Translations under genes and position numbers: made by a program | IMG/VR virus record: IMGVR_UViG_3300027917_000066 | Coordinates: 1-47,087 of that record | Strand: one strand, 5' to 3' | Length of the DNA: 47,087 nt | From: a virus | The notes under the pieces: model-generated | What the model saw: only the letters and a program-made list of their open reading frames with translations | Told to the model about the DNA's origin: nothing | The model's database searches: none | In this document: positions 16,567 through 26,600 of the stretch, one piece after another | Position numbering within the stretch: the first letter of the stretch is position 1 | Layout: each line of letters opens with the position of its first letter

Positions 16567-19500
16567 GAAAGCGACTCGAAATCCTGGTGCCGCTCCTGGT
16601 GGTCTGCACCACCTTCGCTATCGGCGCGACGGTCAACAAGATGGCGAACCTCAACCAGTTCAATTCGGGAGAGGTATCAGGGCTTTTGGAAGGCAGAACC
16701 GACTACCAAAAGTACAACGCCTCGGCTCGCACCCTCCAGAATATGATCGTCCGCTCACAGGGGCCTGTTCAGCGCCGTCCGGGCCTCAAGTGGATTTCGA
16801 CCGTCAAGGACTCAAACGATCAGGCCCGCCTGATTCCCTTCGAATACTCGACTGAAGACGCCTACGCCATCGAACTTGGCGATCTGTACGCGAGATTCTA
16901 CCGAGACGCCTCGCCGGTCCTGGATGCCAACGGCGTTGTCTATGAGATCGCAACCCCTTGGGACAGCAATGACTTATTCGATCTGCACTACGCCCAGGAT
17001 GCAGAATATCTCCGGGTGGTGCATCCGAACTACGCTCCGCACAAGATATGGAGGGCGAGCGCCAACCACGCCGACTGGCGATGCGAGAAGATCAAGTTTG
17101 TGGACGGGCCGTTCCTTGATGAGAACACTCAGGTAGGCGTGACCCTTACCGCCGGCAGTACGGGCGATGCCAACGGTCACGATTATTACAAGATCAACGA
17201 GGAGGCGAGCGTTCTGCTGCACGGCGCTAACTGGTACGCCCAGACCTTTACGGCATCCAAATCCTATACGGCAACAGGCGTCAAATTGAAACTGTTGCGA
17301 GTAGGATCGCTGCCCGGCGAAGTCGCGGCGTCACTACGGGCGACTTCCGGAAGTCTGCCTACGGGTGCGGACCTGACCTCCGGAGTTGTCGACGGGAACA
17401 CTGTAACGACCAATATCGGCGGTGAGTGGAAGGAGTTTGTATTCAGCAGCCCGCAGGCGCTAACCGGCAGTACTGAATATGCAATCGTCTATCGCGCGGT
17501 CGATGCGACACCAACCGATTACATCCGCTGGCGGCTCGACGTGGACCCGGCAACGACCTACACAAACGGCCAAGTGTGCGTCTCTGGCAATTCGGGCTCG
17601 ACATGGGCGGCAGGCACGGCCGATGCGATGTTCAAGGTCGTCGCGCAGGACGTCAACTCCAGCACCACCAGCACGACGGTTAACGCCAGCGCCGACATCT
17701 TCGATCCGCTTCATGTAGGGTCCATCTGGCAAATCTCCCACCAAGAGGATGGCGCGGCCATAAGAGGCACTTTCACAACTACGGAATGGCGAGTCCAGGC
17801 AGGTGGAGCATCCGATCAGAACTCGGCGACAATAACCGTGTACGAGGACCAGGACTACGCCATCACATGCGTTGGATTCTGGGCAGGTACCCTGCTGATT
17901 CAAAGATCGGTTAACAACGGAGTGACGTGGGATACTGTCTACGCCTACACCAAGGGCGCTCAGACAGAACCCGGTCTGGTCTTCACAGGGACCGAGACCG
18001 AGGAGGATGCGCTCTATCGCCTTCAGATGAAAGACCTTGTCGGCTATCGGCCCCACCGCAATGATTATTACTTATCATTTCCATACACGCTGATCTCCCT
18101 GCCGTTCACGCGGCAAGGCGTTGTAGAAATTACCGGCTACACCGATCCAAATACTGTTGATGTCTCGATTCGCAAGTCGCTCGGCGCGGTAACAGGCACC
18201 TCGATATGGGCCGAGGGGGCCTGGAGCGATTACCGCGGATGGCCGCGAACGGTGGAATATCATGAGCAGCGGTGCCTCTATGGTGGTTCGAGGTCATGGC
18301 CACAGACAATCTGGGCCTCTATCACAGCGACAAAGGACAGCGAGTACGACGACTTCGATGAAGGTCCCAAGAACGATCCGGCCGCCGATGATGCCTGGAC
18401 GTATGTTCTTCCCGGGATGAGTCCGATCCAATGGATGAAAAGCGCCGACTTCCTCATGATTGGAACCACGAAGGCGGTCGGGCGGCTCGGCACCGAAACC
18501 GAAGCCATCACCCCCCTGGTGTCACCACCCTACCGCACCCAGGCCAAGAACGGTTCTGCATACATACAGCCGGTCGACGCCGTCGACGCCCTGCTCTACG
18601 TAGAGCGGGGAGGTGAGAAGGTCCGCGAACTGACCTACACCTATGCCAGTGATAGGTTCATCGCTCCCGACATGACGATCCTGGCGCAGCACATTACCGG
18701 CACGGGCCTTATCGAGATCGCATTCCAGAACCGCCCCGACCCGATACTCTGGGCGATCCGCGAGGACGGGTATGCGCTGTCTCTGACCTACGAGCGTAAG
18801 CAGGAGGTACTGGCATGGGCCAGGCACAATACCGGCCAGGACGTGAACGACTGGAATGACATTGATCTATTCGAGTCGGTTACTGTGATTCCGGGGTCGG
18901 GAACTACGCCATCGGGCGATACTTGGGTTGAGGATGCAGTCTATTTTATCGTAAACAGAACAATTGACGGCAATGACTACAGATTGGTCGAGGTGATGAC
19001 GCCTATGGATTGGGGCGCGGACGAGGATTGGGCGTGGTTTGTCGACGGAGGCATCAGCGGCAATTCGAGTGGCGTGGCCGAGACGGGCGGCGGAGCTACG
19101 ACGTACACCATGAGCTACATCAGTGAAAACGGGGCGATTTGGGGCATCCCATTGGGAGACAGGGCAATGCTCAGCGGCCCGGATGCTAACGATGTCAATG
19201 ACGTTGGCGGTGGAATTGTAGGCATCCCCTATACCGCGCACCCATTCAGTAGCGGCGACGTGATTCGCATTGCAGGCTCGACCAATTACACCGGCACCCA
19301 CACGCTGACAGCAGGTACATCTGCGAATGAATTGCAATTCAGCGACACATACACACCAGAGACGTTCGATGGGACCGAGCAGATATACGAATACATAAAC
19401 GTCAGCGCCGGATATGGACGTTTTATCGTCGATGCGAACTATGTCATGTACTATGGTCACAGCAAGACCGGCAGCAATCCCAACGTCACCTACGTCACGC

Positions 19501-20915
19501 GTCTCGAACCAAACGGCGTAACGACCGCAGACTATGATTTTCTGACCACCAGTTCGGAGACCATGTACCAGGACGGATTTACGGGCGACTGCCGGGGTTT
19601 GGCTGTTAGCACCGATGCCAATGACCTGTTCATGTGGCTCAACAAAGACGGCGCTACTGACCACGGGTATATGCACCGCTGGAACCTTGCAACTGGTGAT
19701 CTGAAATGGGAAAGTTCCCCTGTCGTCGGGGTTACAAGCTGGCCGGGCTACGATATGTGCATTGACGATGCCAACAATGCCTACGCTCCCGGTACTAACG
19801 GCTCTGAGATTATCCAATTCGCCGCCGCTGACGGGGCCGCAACTGAACTTGCCCTGAGAAACGGTCACGCTTCCATAACGAATGCCGCAGGGGCGTATTG
19901 CGTCGAATATGATTCCGCTCAGGACAAACTTGTTGTCGCTGGCTACCAGCAGATTGCAACTGGTTTTGCCTACACGGACTTTTTCAATGTCGTTGTCATG
20001 GATACCGATGGCACCAATCAGGTGGAGATCCTCGCTGGCAACTGGTGGGATGATACTGGAGTCCGATATACCAGCGTGGTTAAAAGCGGATGTTTGGCCA
20101 TCGACAGTCCGTATATCTATGTTCTGGCCGACGTCAACGGGACCACGCCGACAATCTACAAATATGACTTTGCGGGCAACCTGCAAGCCTCTGTGGCCGG
20201 CCCGACGTATGCTGTAGGATTGGACTTCAACGCATGGGGAGACCTCATTGTTATTAATCAGGATTGGGTTAATTATCAGGACGAAATCTTCTGGTACTAC
20301 GACACCGATCTCAATTATCTGACCAAGATCACCGGCAGTTACAACGAACTGCTCCGCAGTTGGGACGCCAGCGCCGGGGGACCCTGGATTCAAGGCTCGA
20401 TTTTGCCCAACGGCACTGTTGCCACTATCACCTACGGCGTGGATGTCAACGACATGGCAGTCGCCCACCTGCCGAATACCGAAGTCTGTGTATATGCCGA
20501 TGGAATACCGCGCGGCCAATATACGGTAAGCGCCGATCCCAACGGTACGCAAGTAATTAACCTCGGAGCGAATTATTCCGTCGTTGTTGCCGGGCTGAAC
20601 TACTATTCGATCTACGAAAGCCTTCCGATAGTCAATTCCCAGAGCCAGGGTCGCATGACCATGCTAAAAGACGTCGTGGTTGATTACTATGAAACAATGG
20701 GGTCCCACGTTGGTACATCATATACCTACAGCGCCGACTTAAAGTTCAGTTACGACAATTGGGCGACGGGAATCAGTCCTTATACGGGATTCAAAGGCCC
20801 CGTAGGCCTGCTCTCGGCGCTTAACAGGGACCCGACTATCTATATCTGGGAGTGGGACCCGCTGCCAATGTGCATTCGTTCGATCAATACCACCCAGGAG
20901 ATCACGATGCCATGA
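16563..20915 (+). CDS. Tail tubular protein B / nozzle (T7 gp12-like) with signal peptide and large insertions
   Basis: 1,450 residues against about 800 in T7. ATG 16563 overlaps the previous stop. Residues 1-22 (RKRLEILVPLLVVCTTFAIGA) are signal-like. The gp12 hallmark follows: LNQFNSGEVSGLLEGRTDYQKY, then LQNMIVRSQGPVQRRPG. Residues about 210-400 look like an inserted beta sandwich (YAQTFTASKSYTATGVKLKL, SGNSGSTW). The gp12 core returns at about 560-800 (EYHEQRCLYGGS, PLVSPPYRTQAKNG). Residues about 900-1280 read like a PQQ/WD-type beta-propeller (repeated ANDLFMWLN, ATGDLKWESS, DDANNAYAPG). The gp12 C-terminus ends in DPLPMCI. Domain limits are by eye. Confidence 0.85.
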   Translation: MRKRLEILVPLLVVCTTFAIGATVNKMANLNQFNSGEVSGLLEGRTDYQKYNASARTLQNMIVRSQGPVQRRPGLKWISTVKDSNDQARLIPFEYSTEDAYAIELGDLYARFYRDASPVLDANGVVYEIATPWDSNDLFDLHYAQDAEYLRVVHPNYAPHKIWRASANHADWRCEKIKFVDGPFLDENTQVGVTLTAGSTGDANGHDYYKINEEASVLLHGANWYAQTFTASKSYTATGVKLKLLRVGSLPGEVAASLRATSGSLPTGADLTSGVVDGNTVTTNIGGEWKEFVFSSPQALTGSTEYAIVYRAVDATPTDYIRWRLDVDPATTYTNGQVCVSGNSGSTWAAGTADAMFKVVAQDVNSSTTSTTVNASADIFDPLHVGSIWQISHQEDGAAIRGTFTTTEWRVQAGGASDQNSATITVYEDQDYAITCVGFWAGTLLIQRSVNNGVTWDTVYAYTKGAQTEPGLVFTGTETEEDALYRLQMKDLVGYRPHRNDYYLSFPYTLISLPFTRQGVVEITGYTDPNTVDVSIRKSLGAVTGTSIWAEGAWSDYRGWPRTVEYHEQRCLYGGSRSWPQTIWASITATKDSEYDDFDEGPKNDPAADDAWTYVLPGMSPIQWMKSADFLMIGTTKAVGRLGTETEAITPLVSPPYRTQAKNGSAYIQPVDAVDALLYVERGGEKVRELTYTYASDRFIAPDMTILAQHITGTGLIEIAFQNRPDPILWAIREDGYALSLTYERKQEVLAWARHNTGQDVNDWNDIDLFESVTVIPGSGTTPSGDTWVEDAVYFIVNRTIDGNDYRLVEVMTPMDWGADEDWAWFVDGGISGNSSGVAETGGGATTYTMSYISENGAIWGIPLGDRAMLSGPDANDVNDVGGGIVGIPYTAHPFSSGDVIRIAGSTNYTGTHTLTAGTSANELQFSDTYTPETFDGTEQIYEYINVSAGYGRFIVDANYVMYYGHSKTGSNPNVTYVTRLEPNGVTTADYDFLTTSSETMYQDGFTGDCRGLAVSTDANDLFMWLNKDGATDHGYMHRWNLATGDLKWESSPVVGVTSWPGYDMCIDDANNAYAPGTNGSEIIQFAAADGAATELALRNGHASITNAAGAYCVEYDSAQDKLVVAGYQQIATGFAYTDFFNVVVMDTDGTNQVEILAGNWWDDTGVRYTSVVKSGCLAIDSPYIYVLADVNGTTPTIYKYDFAGNLQASVAGPTYAVGLDFNAWGDLIVINQDWVNYQDEIFWYYDTDLNYLTKITGSYNELLRSWDASAGGPWIQGSILPNGTVATITYGVDVNDMAVAHLPNTEVCVYADGIPRGQYTVSADPNGTQVINLGANYSVVVAGLNYYSIYESLPIVNSQSQGRMTMLKDVVVDYYETMGSHVGTSYTYSADLKFSYDNWATGISPYTGFKGPVGLLSALNRDPTIYIWEWDPLPMCIRSINTTQEITMP

Positions 20916-21277
20916 AGACAAGAGTTGAGACATTCGCTCCGGAACACCAGGTCGCTCTCGGCGGCGATGCGAACGTAGCGATCATCAACCAGCAGACCGG
21001 GCCGGCCATGACTCTCATGACGGACGAGAGAAAGCCCGAGATCATCGGGTGCGGCGGCATCCGGATAGACGGAATAGGGCAGGCGTGGGCGCAGTTCAGC
21101 CCCGCAGCGTTGAAGGACATGCCCATAGCGATAATCAGGCAGTCGAAACAGTGGTTGCACGAAATGATGGTAGCACACAAACTGTACCGCCTCTATGCCG
21201 AAGCATCGGAAGGCGTTGATACAGGCTGGTTCAAGGCCGTGCATTTCAGGCCCGACAACAGACTATTCGTGAGGTAA
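20912..21277 (+). CDS. GNAT-fold-like protein, probable internal virion protein A equivalent
   Basis: 121 residues; start at ATG 20912, which overlaps the nozzle stop. Acetyltransferase-like layout: PEIIGCGGIRIDGIGQAWAQFSP at about 45-66, then IIRQSKQWLHEMMV and RLYAEASEG, WFKAVHFRPD. GNAT-like proteins of this size often lie just after the nozzle gene in T7-like phages and may be capsid-internal. Whether it still binds acetyl-CoA cannot be judged from sequence. Confidence 0.6.
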   Translation: MKTRVETFAPEHQVALGGDANVAIINQQTGPAMTLMTDERKPEIIGCGGIRIDGIGQAWAQFSPAALKDMPIAIIRQSKQWLHEMMVAHKLYRLYAEASEGVDTGWFKAVHFRPDNRLFVR

Positions 21278-21280
21278 ACG

Positions 21281-21835
21281 ATGGCCAACGATCCACTTAG
21301 CGCAGGCATGTTTCTCCTGAGCACGGCCCAAGCTTATCAGCAGAGGAAGGGCGGTGAGGACGCCCAGGAGACGTACAATGCGCTTGCGGCCGAGGAATAC
21401 GCTCAGGCCGAATGGGAGAAGCGCATGGGCATGGAGGAAATGCGAGACCTCGACCGTGAAGGCAGAGGCGCCGAAGGCAGAGTTATTGCCCAGGCCGGCA
21501 AGGGTCTTCGTGTTGCCGGGTCAGTAAAGGACCAGGCCGGCAAGGTACGCACCGAGGTCGCAAGACGCAAGCACATGATCAGCATGAGAATGCAGGAGTC
21601 GATCAGGCGCCGTCACGTCCGGGCAGACCAGTTGAGAAGCGCCGGCAGGGCCGCCAGGGTTGCGGGCCAGCGACAAGCCGTAACGAGCCTCCTGGTCGGC
21701 ACGGCTGCGGTCGGAATGCGACGGTACAAAAAAGGCTATTGGCCGTTCGGAAAAAAAGGCCCCGTGGGTGAAAGGGGAACCGGCACCTGGCAGGGTCGAG
21801 TCCCAGGCATCATAGAAGAAAGGGATAGAAGATAA
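21281..21835 (+). CDS. Internal virion protein B-like (T7 gp14-like position)
   Basis: 184 residues. Ala/Gln/Glu/Arg-rich and mostly helical (residues 10-130), with an Ala/Val hydrophobic stretch near 135 (SLLVGTAAVGM) and a basic Gly-rich end. T7 gp14-type proteins are small helical ejection proteins that insert into the outer membrane. Size, composition and position before two very large proteins match that role. No sequence motif proves it. Confidence 0.6.
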   Translation: MANDPLSAGMFLLSTAQAYQQRKGGEDAQETYNALAAEEYAQAEWEKRMGMEEMRDLDREGRGAEGRVIAQAGKGLRVAGSVKDQAGKVRTEVARRKHMISMRMQESIRRRHVRADQLRSAGRAARVAGQRQAVTSLLVGTAAVGMRRYKKGYWPFGKKGPVGERGTGTWQGRVPGIIEERDRR

Positions 21836-23679
21836 TGGTTACGGCTAGATCATTTCGACCTCCTGCGTCTGGGATATTCGGGCAGGCCGACAGGGCGGCA
21901 TCCCTTCAACTGGCCTCGGCCGGCATGGCCCTGCTCCAGCAACTCAGTGACGAGGAGATTGCGGTCGAGGATTCCCGGCAGGTCTCCAATGCGATGGCGG
22001 CACTGGAAACCGAACGAGGCAAACTGAATGCGTACATGGACGAGAACCCGGACAGCGCCGATCAGTGGGGTCAGTGGTTCGCCGGCGAACAGGACTCCAT
22101 ACGACAACGGGTGATGGCAGGCATCACTCAGCCCGGTGCGAGAGAGCGGGTGAGCGGCGCCCTGACTGAGACCTTTGCCGGCTGGAGCAATACTGTCGCC
22201 GACAGGCGCCGGGGCCAAATCTGGAAGAACTCCAACACCGATTTCGGTACCCGGCAGAAAGCAAGAGCCACACAGTCAAGGTCCTTCAAGAGCGAAGACG
22301 ATATGATTGCCTACTTTGCCGAAGGTCTGACTGACATTCAGGACGCTGCGACCCACGACCCTGAGACGGGGCGTCCACCCCTTATATCGGAGGATGAGGC
22401 AGTTGAATTACGCCGCGAACTTGCCCACCAGGCCATAGGTGACTACCTCGCACAAATCAGCGTTGGCATTGAAGATAAAAAACTCCGCAACGCCACAATC
22501 GAACGAGCCAACGAACTGGCGGCGGATTTCGGCCTGCCCGAACAGACCTTCGGGCCTGATGATCTGCGGGCACTCAAGACAAAAGTGGAGCAAATACGCA
22601 AGGCCGCCCGGCAAACCGCCGATGACGAGCGTGAAGCGATGCTGGATAAGTTTTCAACAGAATTGGCCAATACCGTATCGCAAGGTGATTATGTCAAAGC
22701 CACAAAGGATGTATATGCGCGATCGGATTTGCTCTTGGATGAGCAGAGTAGCTTTCTGGACTACATCCTCAAAGCCCAGGATCGGCCCCGCCTATCATTG
22801 ACTCCCGAGAAAAAACGCTATCGAGAGGACTTGATGTCCAGGGCCAGGAGGGCGACGACAACCGAACAGCAAAATGCCTTGGATGCGGAAGTCATAAGCG
22901 CCACTACGGGCACAGACCCGCAACTTGATTACGACGATGGCGAGGCTATACGTGACATTGCACGTAAGACTTTTGCCGATGCCCAGGAAAGCGCCGTTGG
23001 CAGGGCAGTGAGCAATACTGATGTTTTGGTCAAGCCTGCCGAAGACGCCCTCGAGGCTTTGAAGAACCTGCAATTGCTGACAGCGGACAAGATCAGTAAG
23101 GAAGAAGGTGAGGCCCTGGTCGCCCGCATCGCCGAGGCAAATGACCGGCTAATAGCGCAAAAGGGTTTGCAGGATAGAGTCATCCAGGAGATTCACGGTT
23201 ATGCAGCGGACGAGGGCAATTGGAAAAATGACGCGAGCCGCATCTGGATCGACACTCAACAGATGATTCGCCAGGCAAGCAGGATCGCAGATCAACCGCT
23301 CGAATTGATGGAAGCAATGTTGCAGGCCGAGACTTTGGGGCTGACTATACGAGAAATAGAAATGGCACACAGGCGCAGCCAGACGACAGGCCAGTCTTTT
23401 GAAAGTGCGATAAAGCGGGCTCAAGAGATGAATGCTCCGGCAGAACGACAAACAAAGGCCGCTGAAGCCAGGGTGATCACGGGGGCCTTTCAATCTATCA
23501 GCACAACAAATTCAGCCCCTAAAGTCATGATAGTTAGAGGCAGGCCGGAATTGACGGAAGTCTATATGGCCGATGGAACCGTGATGCGGCCCGGTGACAT
23601 ATACGAGCAGGGGGGCAATAAGTACCGCTTCAAAGGGTTGGATGACAACAACGAACTGGACTTCGAAGAGATCAAATAA
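21835..23679 (+). CDS. Internal virion protein C-like (T7 gp15-like position)
   Basis: 614 residues, almost entirely charged helix and coiled coil, rich in Ala, Glu, Gln and Arg. An N-terminal QLASAGMALLQQLSDEEIAVEDSRQ motif resembles the opening of gp15-like ejection proteins. A C-terminal beta tail (YMADGTVMRPGDIYEQGGNKYRFKG) resembles a small SH3-like closing domain. It would form part of the ejected DNA tube with the 2,599-aa protein. The start overlaps the preceding stop by one base. Confidence 0.65.
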   Translation: MVTARSFRPPASGIFGQADRAASLQLASAGMALLQQLSDEEIAVEDSRQVSNAMAALETERGKLNAYMDENPDSADQWGQWFAGEQDSIRQRVMAGITQPGARERVSGALTETFAGWSNTVADRRRGQIWKNSNTDFGTRQKARATQSRSFKSEDDMIAYFAEGLTDIQDAATHDPETGRPPLISEDEAVELRRELAHQAIGDYLAQISVGIEDKKLRNATIERANELAADFGLPEQTFGPDDLRALKTKVEQIRKAARQTADDEREAMLDKFSTELANTVSQGDYVKATKDVYARSDLLLDEQSSFLDYILKAQDRPRLSLTPEKKRYREDLMSRARRATTTEQQNALDAEVISATTGTDPQLDYDDGEAIRDIARKTFADAQESAVGRAVSNTDVLVKPAEDALEALKNLQLLTADKISKEEGEALVARIAEANDRLIAQKGLQDRVIQEIHGYAADEGNWKNDASRIWIDTQQMIRQASRIADQPLELMEAMLQAETLGLTIREIEMAHRRSQTTGQSFESAIKRAQEMNAPAERQTKAAEARVITGAFQSISTTNSAPKVMIVRGRPELTEVYMADGTVMRPGDIYEQGGNKYRFKGLDDNNELDFEEIK

Positions 23680-26600
23680 TGGCCAAACCTGTCATAACGA
23701 CTGTTGCAAAAGAAGGCCCGGAGATCAAGACCAGGCCGGAGTTCGGATTGCTGATTGATCAGCATTGGGACCGCTATGTAGATTCCCTGGTCGGCGAGGC
23801 CCAACAAACTCCCGAAGCCCACAAAGAACGGTTACAAAAGGCATGGGACTATTCTCAGGCACTACCGCCGCTGCCGCCGGAAGAGGCGTACCCCATTGTT
23901 GACATCCTAGACAGATCGAAAAAGCGGGGTCGGCTAGAGGAGTTAAAGCGAGGATTCGCCGGCCATCCCATAGACATACTCCCGTGGGCGTCCTCTATAG
24001 CCGGGGGAATAGAGGTTGGTACGGCCTATATGGCGAAGGTCAGGCTGGATGACCCCGAGTTCGATTATGAGGCAATGGCCAGAGAGAAACGCGCCAAACT
24101 GATGCGCGGAAACCCATTTTGGACATTGCCTCTGACGGATTTCAAGCCGATGCGTGTTGGTATTCCCGACGAACTCACCGATCAGCAAATAGCCGAGGAC
24201 ATAACGGCGGAACGCCTGCGTGAGCGCGATCTGAAGACCTGGGGCGATTTCTACAACAGGATGGCCGAACTTGAAGAGAATCAGGATAGCGACTGGTTCA
24301 AATACGGCAAGGGTCTTCAGCAGTTGATTCCGTGGGGTATTGAGATTGCCAGCACCGCGGGCCTCTACAGATATACGAACGTGAGTGCCCGCAAAATGCT
24401 GCAACGGCACATGAAGAACCGCATCGGCAAGAAGGTCGCAGGCTGGTTTGTGGGCAGCGCAATAACGTCTCAACTAATGGTGCATCGCACGTTCAAGAAC
24501 ACCATGGAGCAGCAGATGCAGCACGGGCGCGGCTGGGCCTATTCAACTCTGTATGGATGGGGCGAGACCGCGATTGAATACGGGAGCGAGCAGGCCGGTG
24601 GCGGGATTATTGGCGCCGCCGGCAAAGGCTTTCAGAAGTTACCGTTTGGCAAACTCTTGGTCGAGAAATTCGGCCAAGTCTGGATGAAAGCCAGCCCGAA
24701 GAACACCTGGTCGATGTTCGTAAAGAACACTGCTTCACGTCACGGGTGGCACGGAATGCTCGGAGAACTCACCGAAGAGGAACTTGCTACAATCCTTCAC
24801 GGAATTACCGGCACCGAGACGTTCGGCCTGCCGGCCGATGCGCCGTGGGAAGACAGACTGGTAGCCGGCCTGAAGCAGGACTTGGATGAAATCCACATAA
24901 CAGCGGGCGTTCTGGCAGCTCCCGGAGGCGCACAGGTGACGATCTCCCATATAGGCCAGGCCGTCTCGCGCATTCAGATGGCCCGGATGATCCAGGAGGA
25001 TGTAGGCGTCTCGAAACCGGTCGCTCAAAAGGCGGTCCAGTTGCGCAAAGGGCCGGGCCTGGCATGGGCCAATGCCTACCTCACCAAGGCGAAGGTCGAG
25101 GGTGAGGAGGCGGCGAATCAGGCCCTGGCCGATAAGACGCTTTTCCCGGAGGAGGCAGAGGTCCCGCCGGCGGACCTGCAAAAGGTCTTCGGGAAACCCT
25201 CCGAGGTCGTTTCTCAGTTTCGAGAGAACGAAAAGGCCGAGTTCTTCGGGTTCGCCATGCCGATCTTCTCGACGGCAGAACCCTCTGTGGAGCAAAAGCA
25301 GGCAGCGGCGTCGACGTTAATCGAGGCCATTGAAGGCCTGCCCCTGCCAGTAGCCCCTCGAGACCGTAGAGAGTGGGCCGAAACAATAGTCAATCAGGTG
25401 GCCGAGCAGGCCAAGGCAGAGAACATCACGGACCAGGAGCAGATCAAGACCCTTATCTACGAGCGGGCTGCGGCTGAGATAGCCCAGGAAGTAGCCGATC
25501 TGGCCCCGGAGGCAGCCGCTACTAAGGCCGCCGGCGAGGAAGCACCTGCGGTAGGGGCAGAGGGGGTCGCCGCTCCTGCGGCGGGTGAGGGGCCTGTAGA
25601 GCTATCCGCCGAAGATCATCAAAGACTCAAGGAATTGGGGTATTCCGAGCAAAACATCGACGATTTGAAGGCTGTAGCCCCGCAAGAACTGCGGGAAATC
25701 CTTGAAAAAGGCACACCGGCAGAACTGCGCGATGTTCAAAACCTGATCCGTGCTGAAAAGAGACTCGCTGCGCAGCAGTGGAGAGAACCCAAGGCACCTG
25801 ATGAAAACTGGCAGATAGAACTCATGCGACAGTGGCATGAACTTGGCCGGCTTGACGATGAAAGCAAGAGGAAGATTCTGGGGCCGATATGGGACTATCC
25901 AATACCCGAGATTGCAATGATGACCATCAGCGAATCTTGGGAAAAACGGGGGAAAATAGGCCCTGGTGCTGCTATTACATGGAAAGAATTAGTGCGAGGA
26001 GCCGATGGCAAAAATGCTATCGAGCGCATTATTGATGAAATTGGCGATTTCGACATAGTAATTGAAACCGCAGGTTTTAAAGGAGGGTTGGAACCTTTTG
26101 AATTGGGTGACATTGTGGGCCTTGAGAAAGGCAAAGCCCTGCGTGCTCTGGGTGAAAAGTGGCAAGAATATCTTGAGTCTGGTCGTTCTATCCAAATGAA
26201 AGCATCCGAGTTCATCGAACCAGGCGCACAAGAAGGCTTTACCAGGGGTCAGGAGATAATAGGAGAACTACAGAAGAGTTGGGATATAAGATGGGTTCGG
26301 CCCGCTGATGTCTATCGCAGGCCGGAACCTACTGTAGAAGAACCACCGACCAAACCCACCCACGAAATGACCTTCGAGGAGTACAAGGAGCAGCAGCAAA
26401 AAAAAGGTCCACGAGAGTCGGTAGGCAACGTGCCTTCCCACCGCCAGACAATAATGGAGCGGGGCGAAAACTCAACCGTTGAGATGCTCCAGGCTATAGA
26501 CGAACAATTCAGTTCACCGACGTTTCCAGAAACGGTCTTGTATCACATAGCAGCGAGGGTCGCTCATAAGAACAGACTGGACACCTCGGAAATGCTCGCG

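Noticed and set aside
18867-20552. 561-codon open frame on the minus strand
   Set aside because: It is fully antisense to the gp12-like gene, has no ribosome site, and reads as a codon-bias shadow. Many similar minus-strand frames lie opposite the portal, fibre and adaptor genes.
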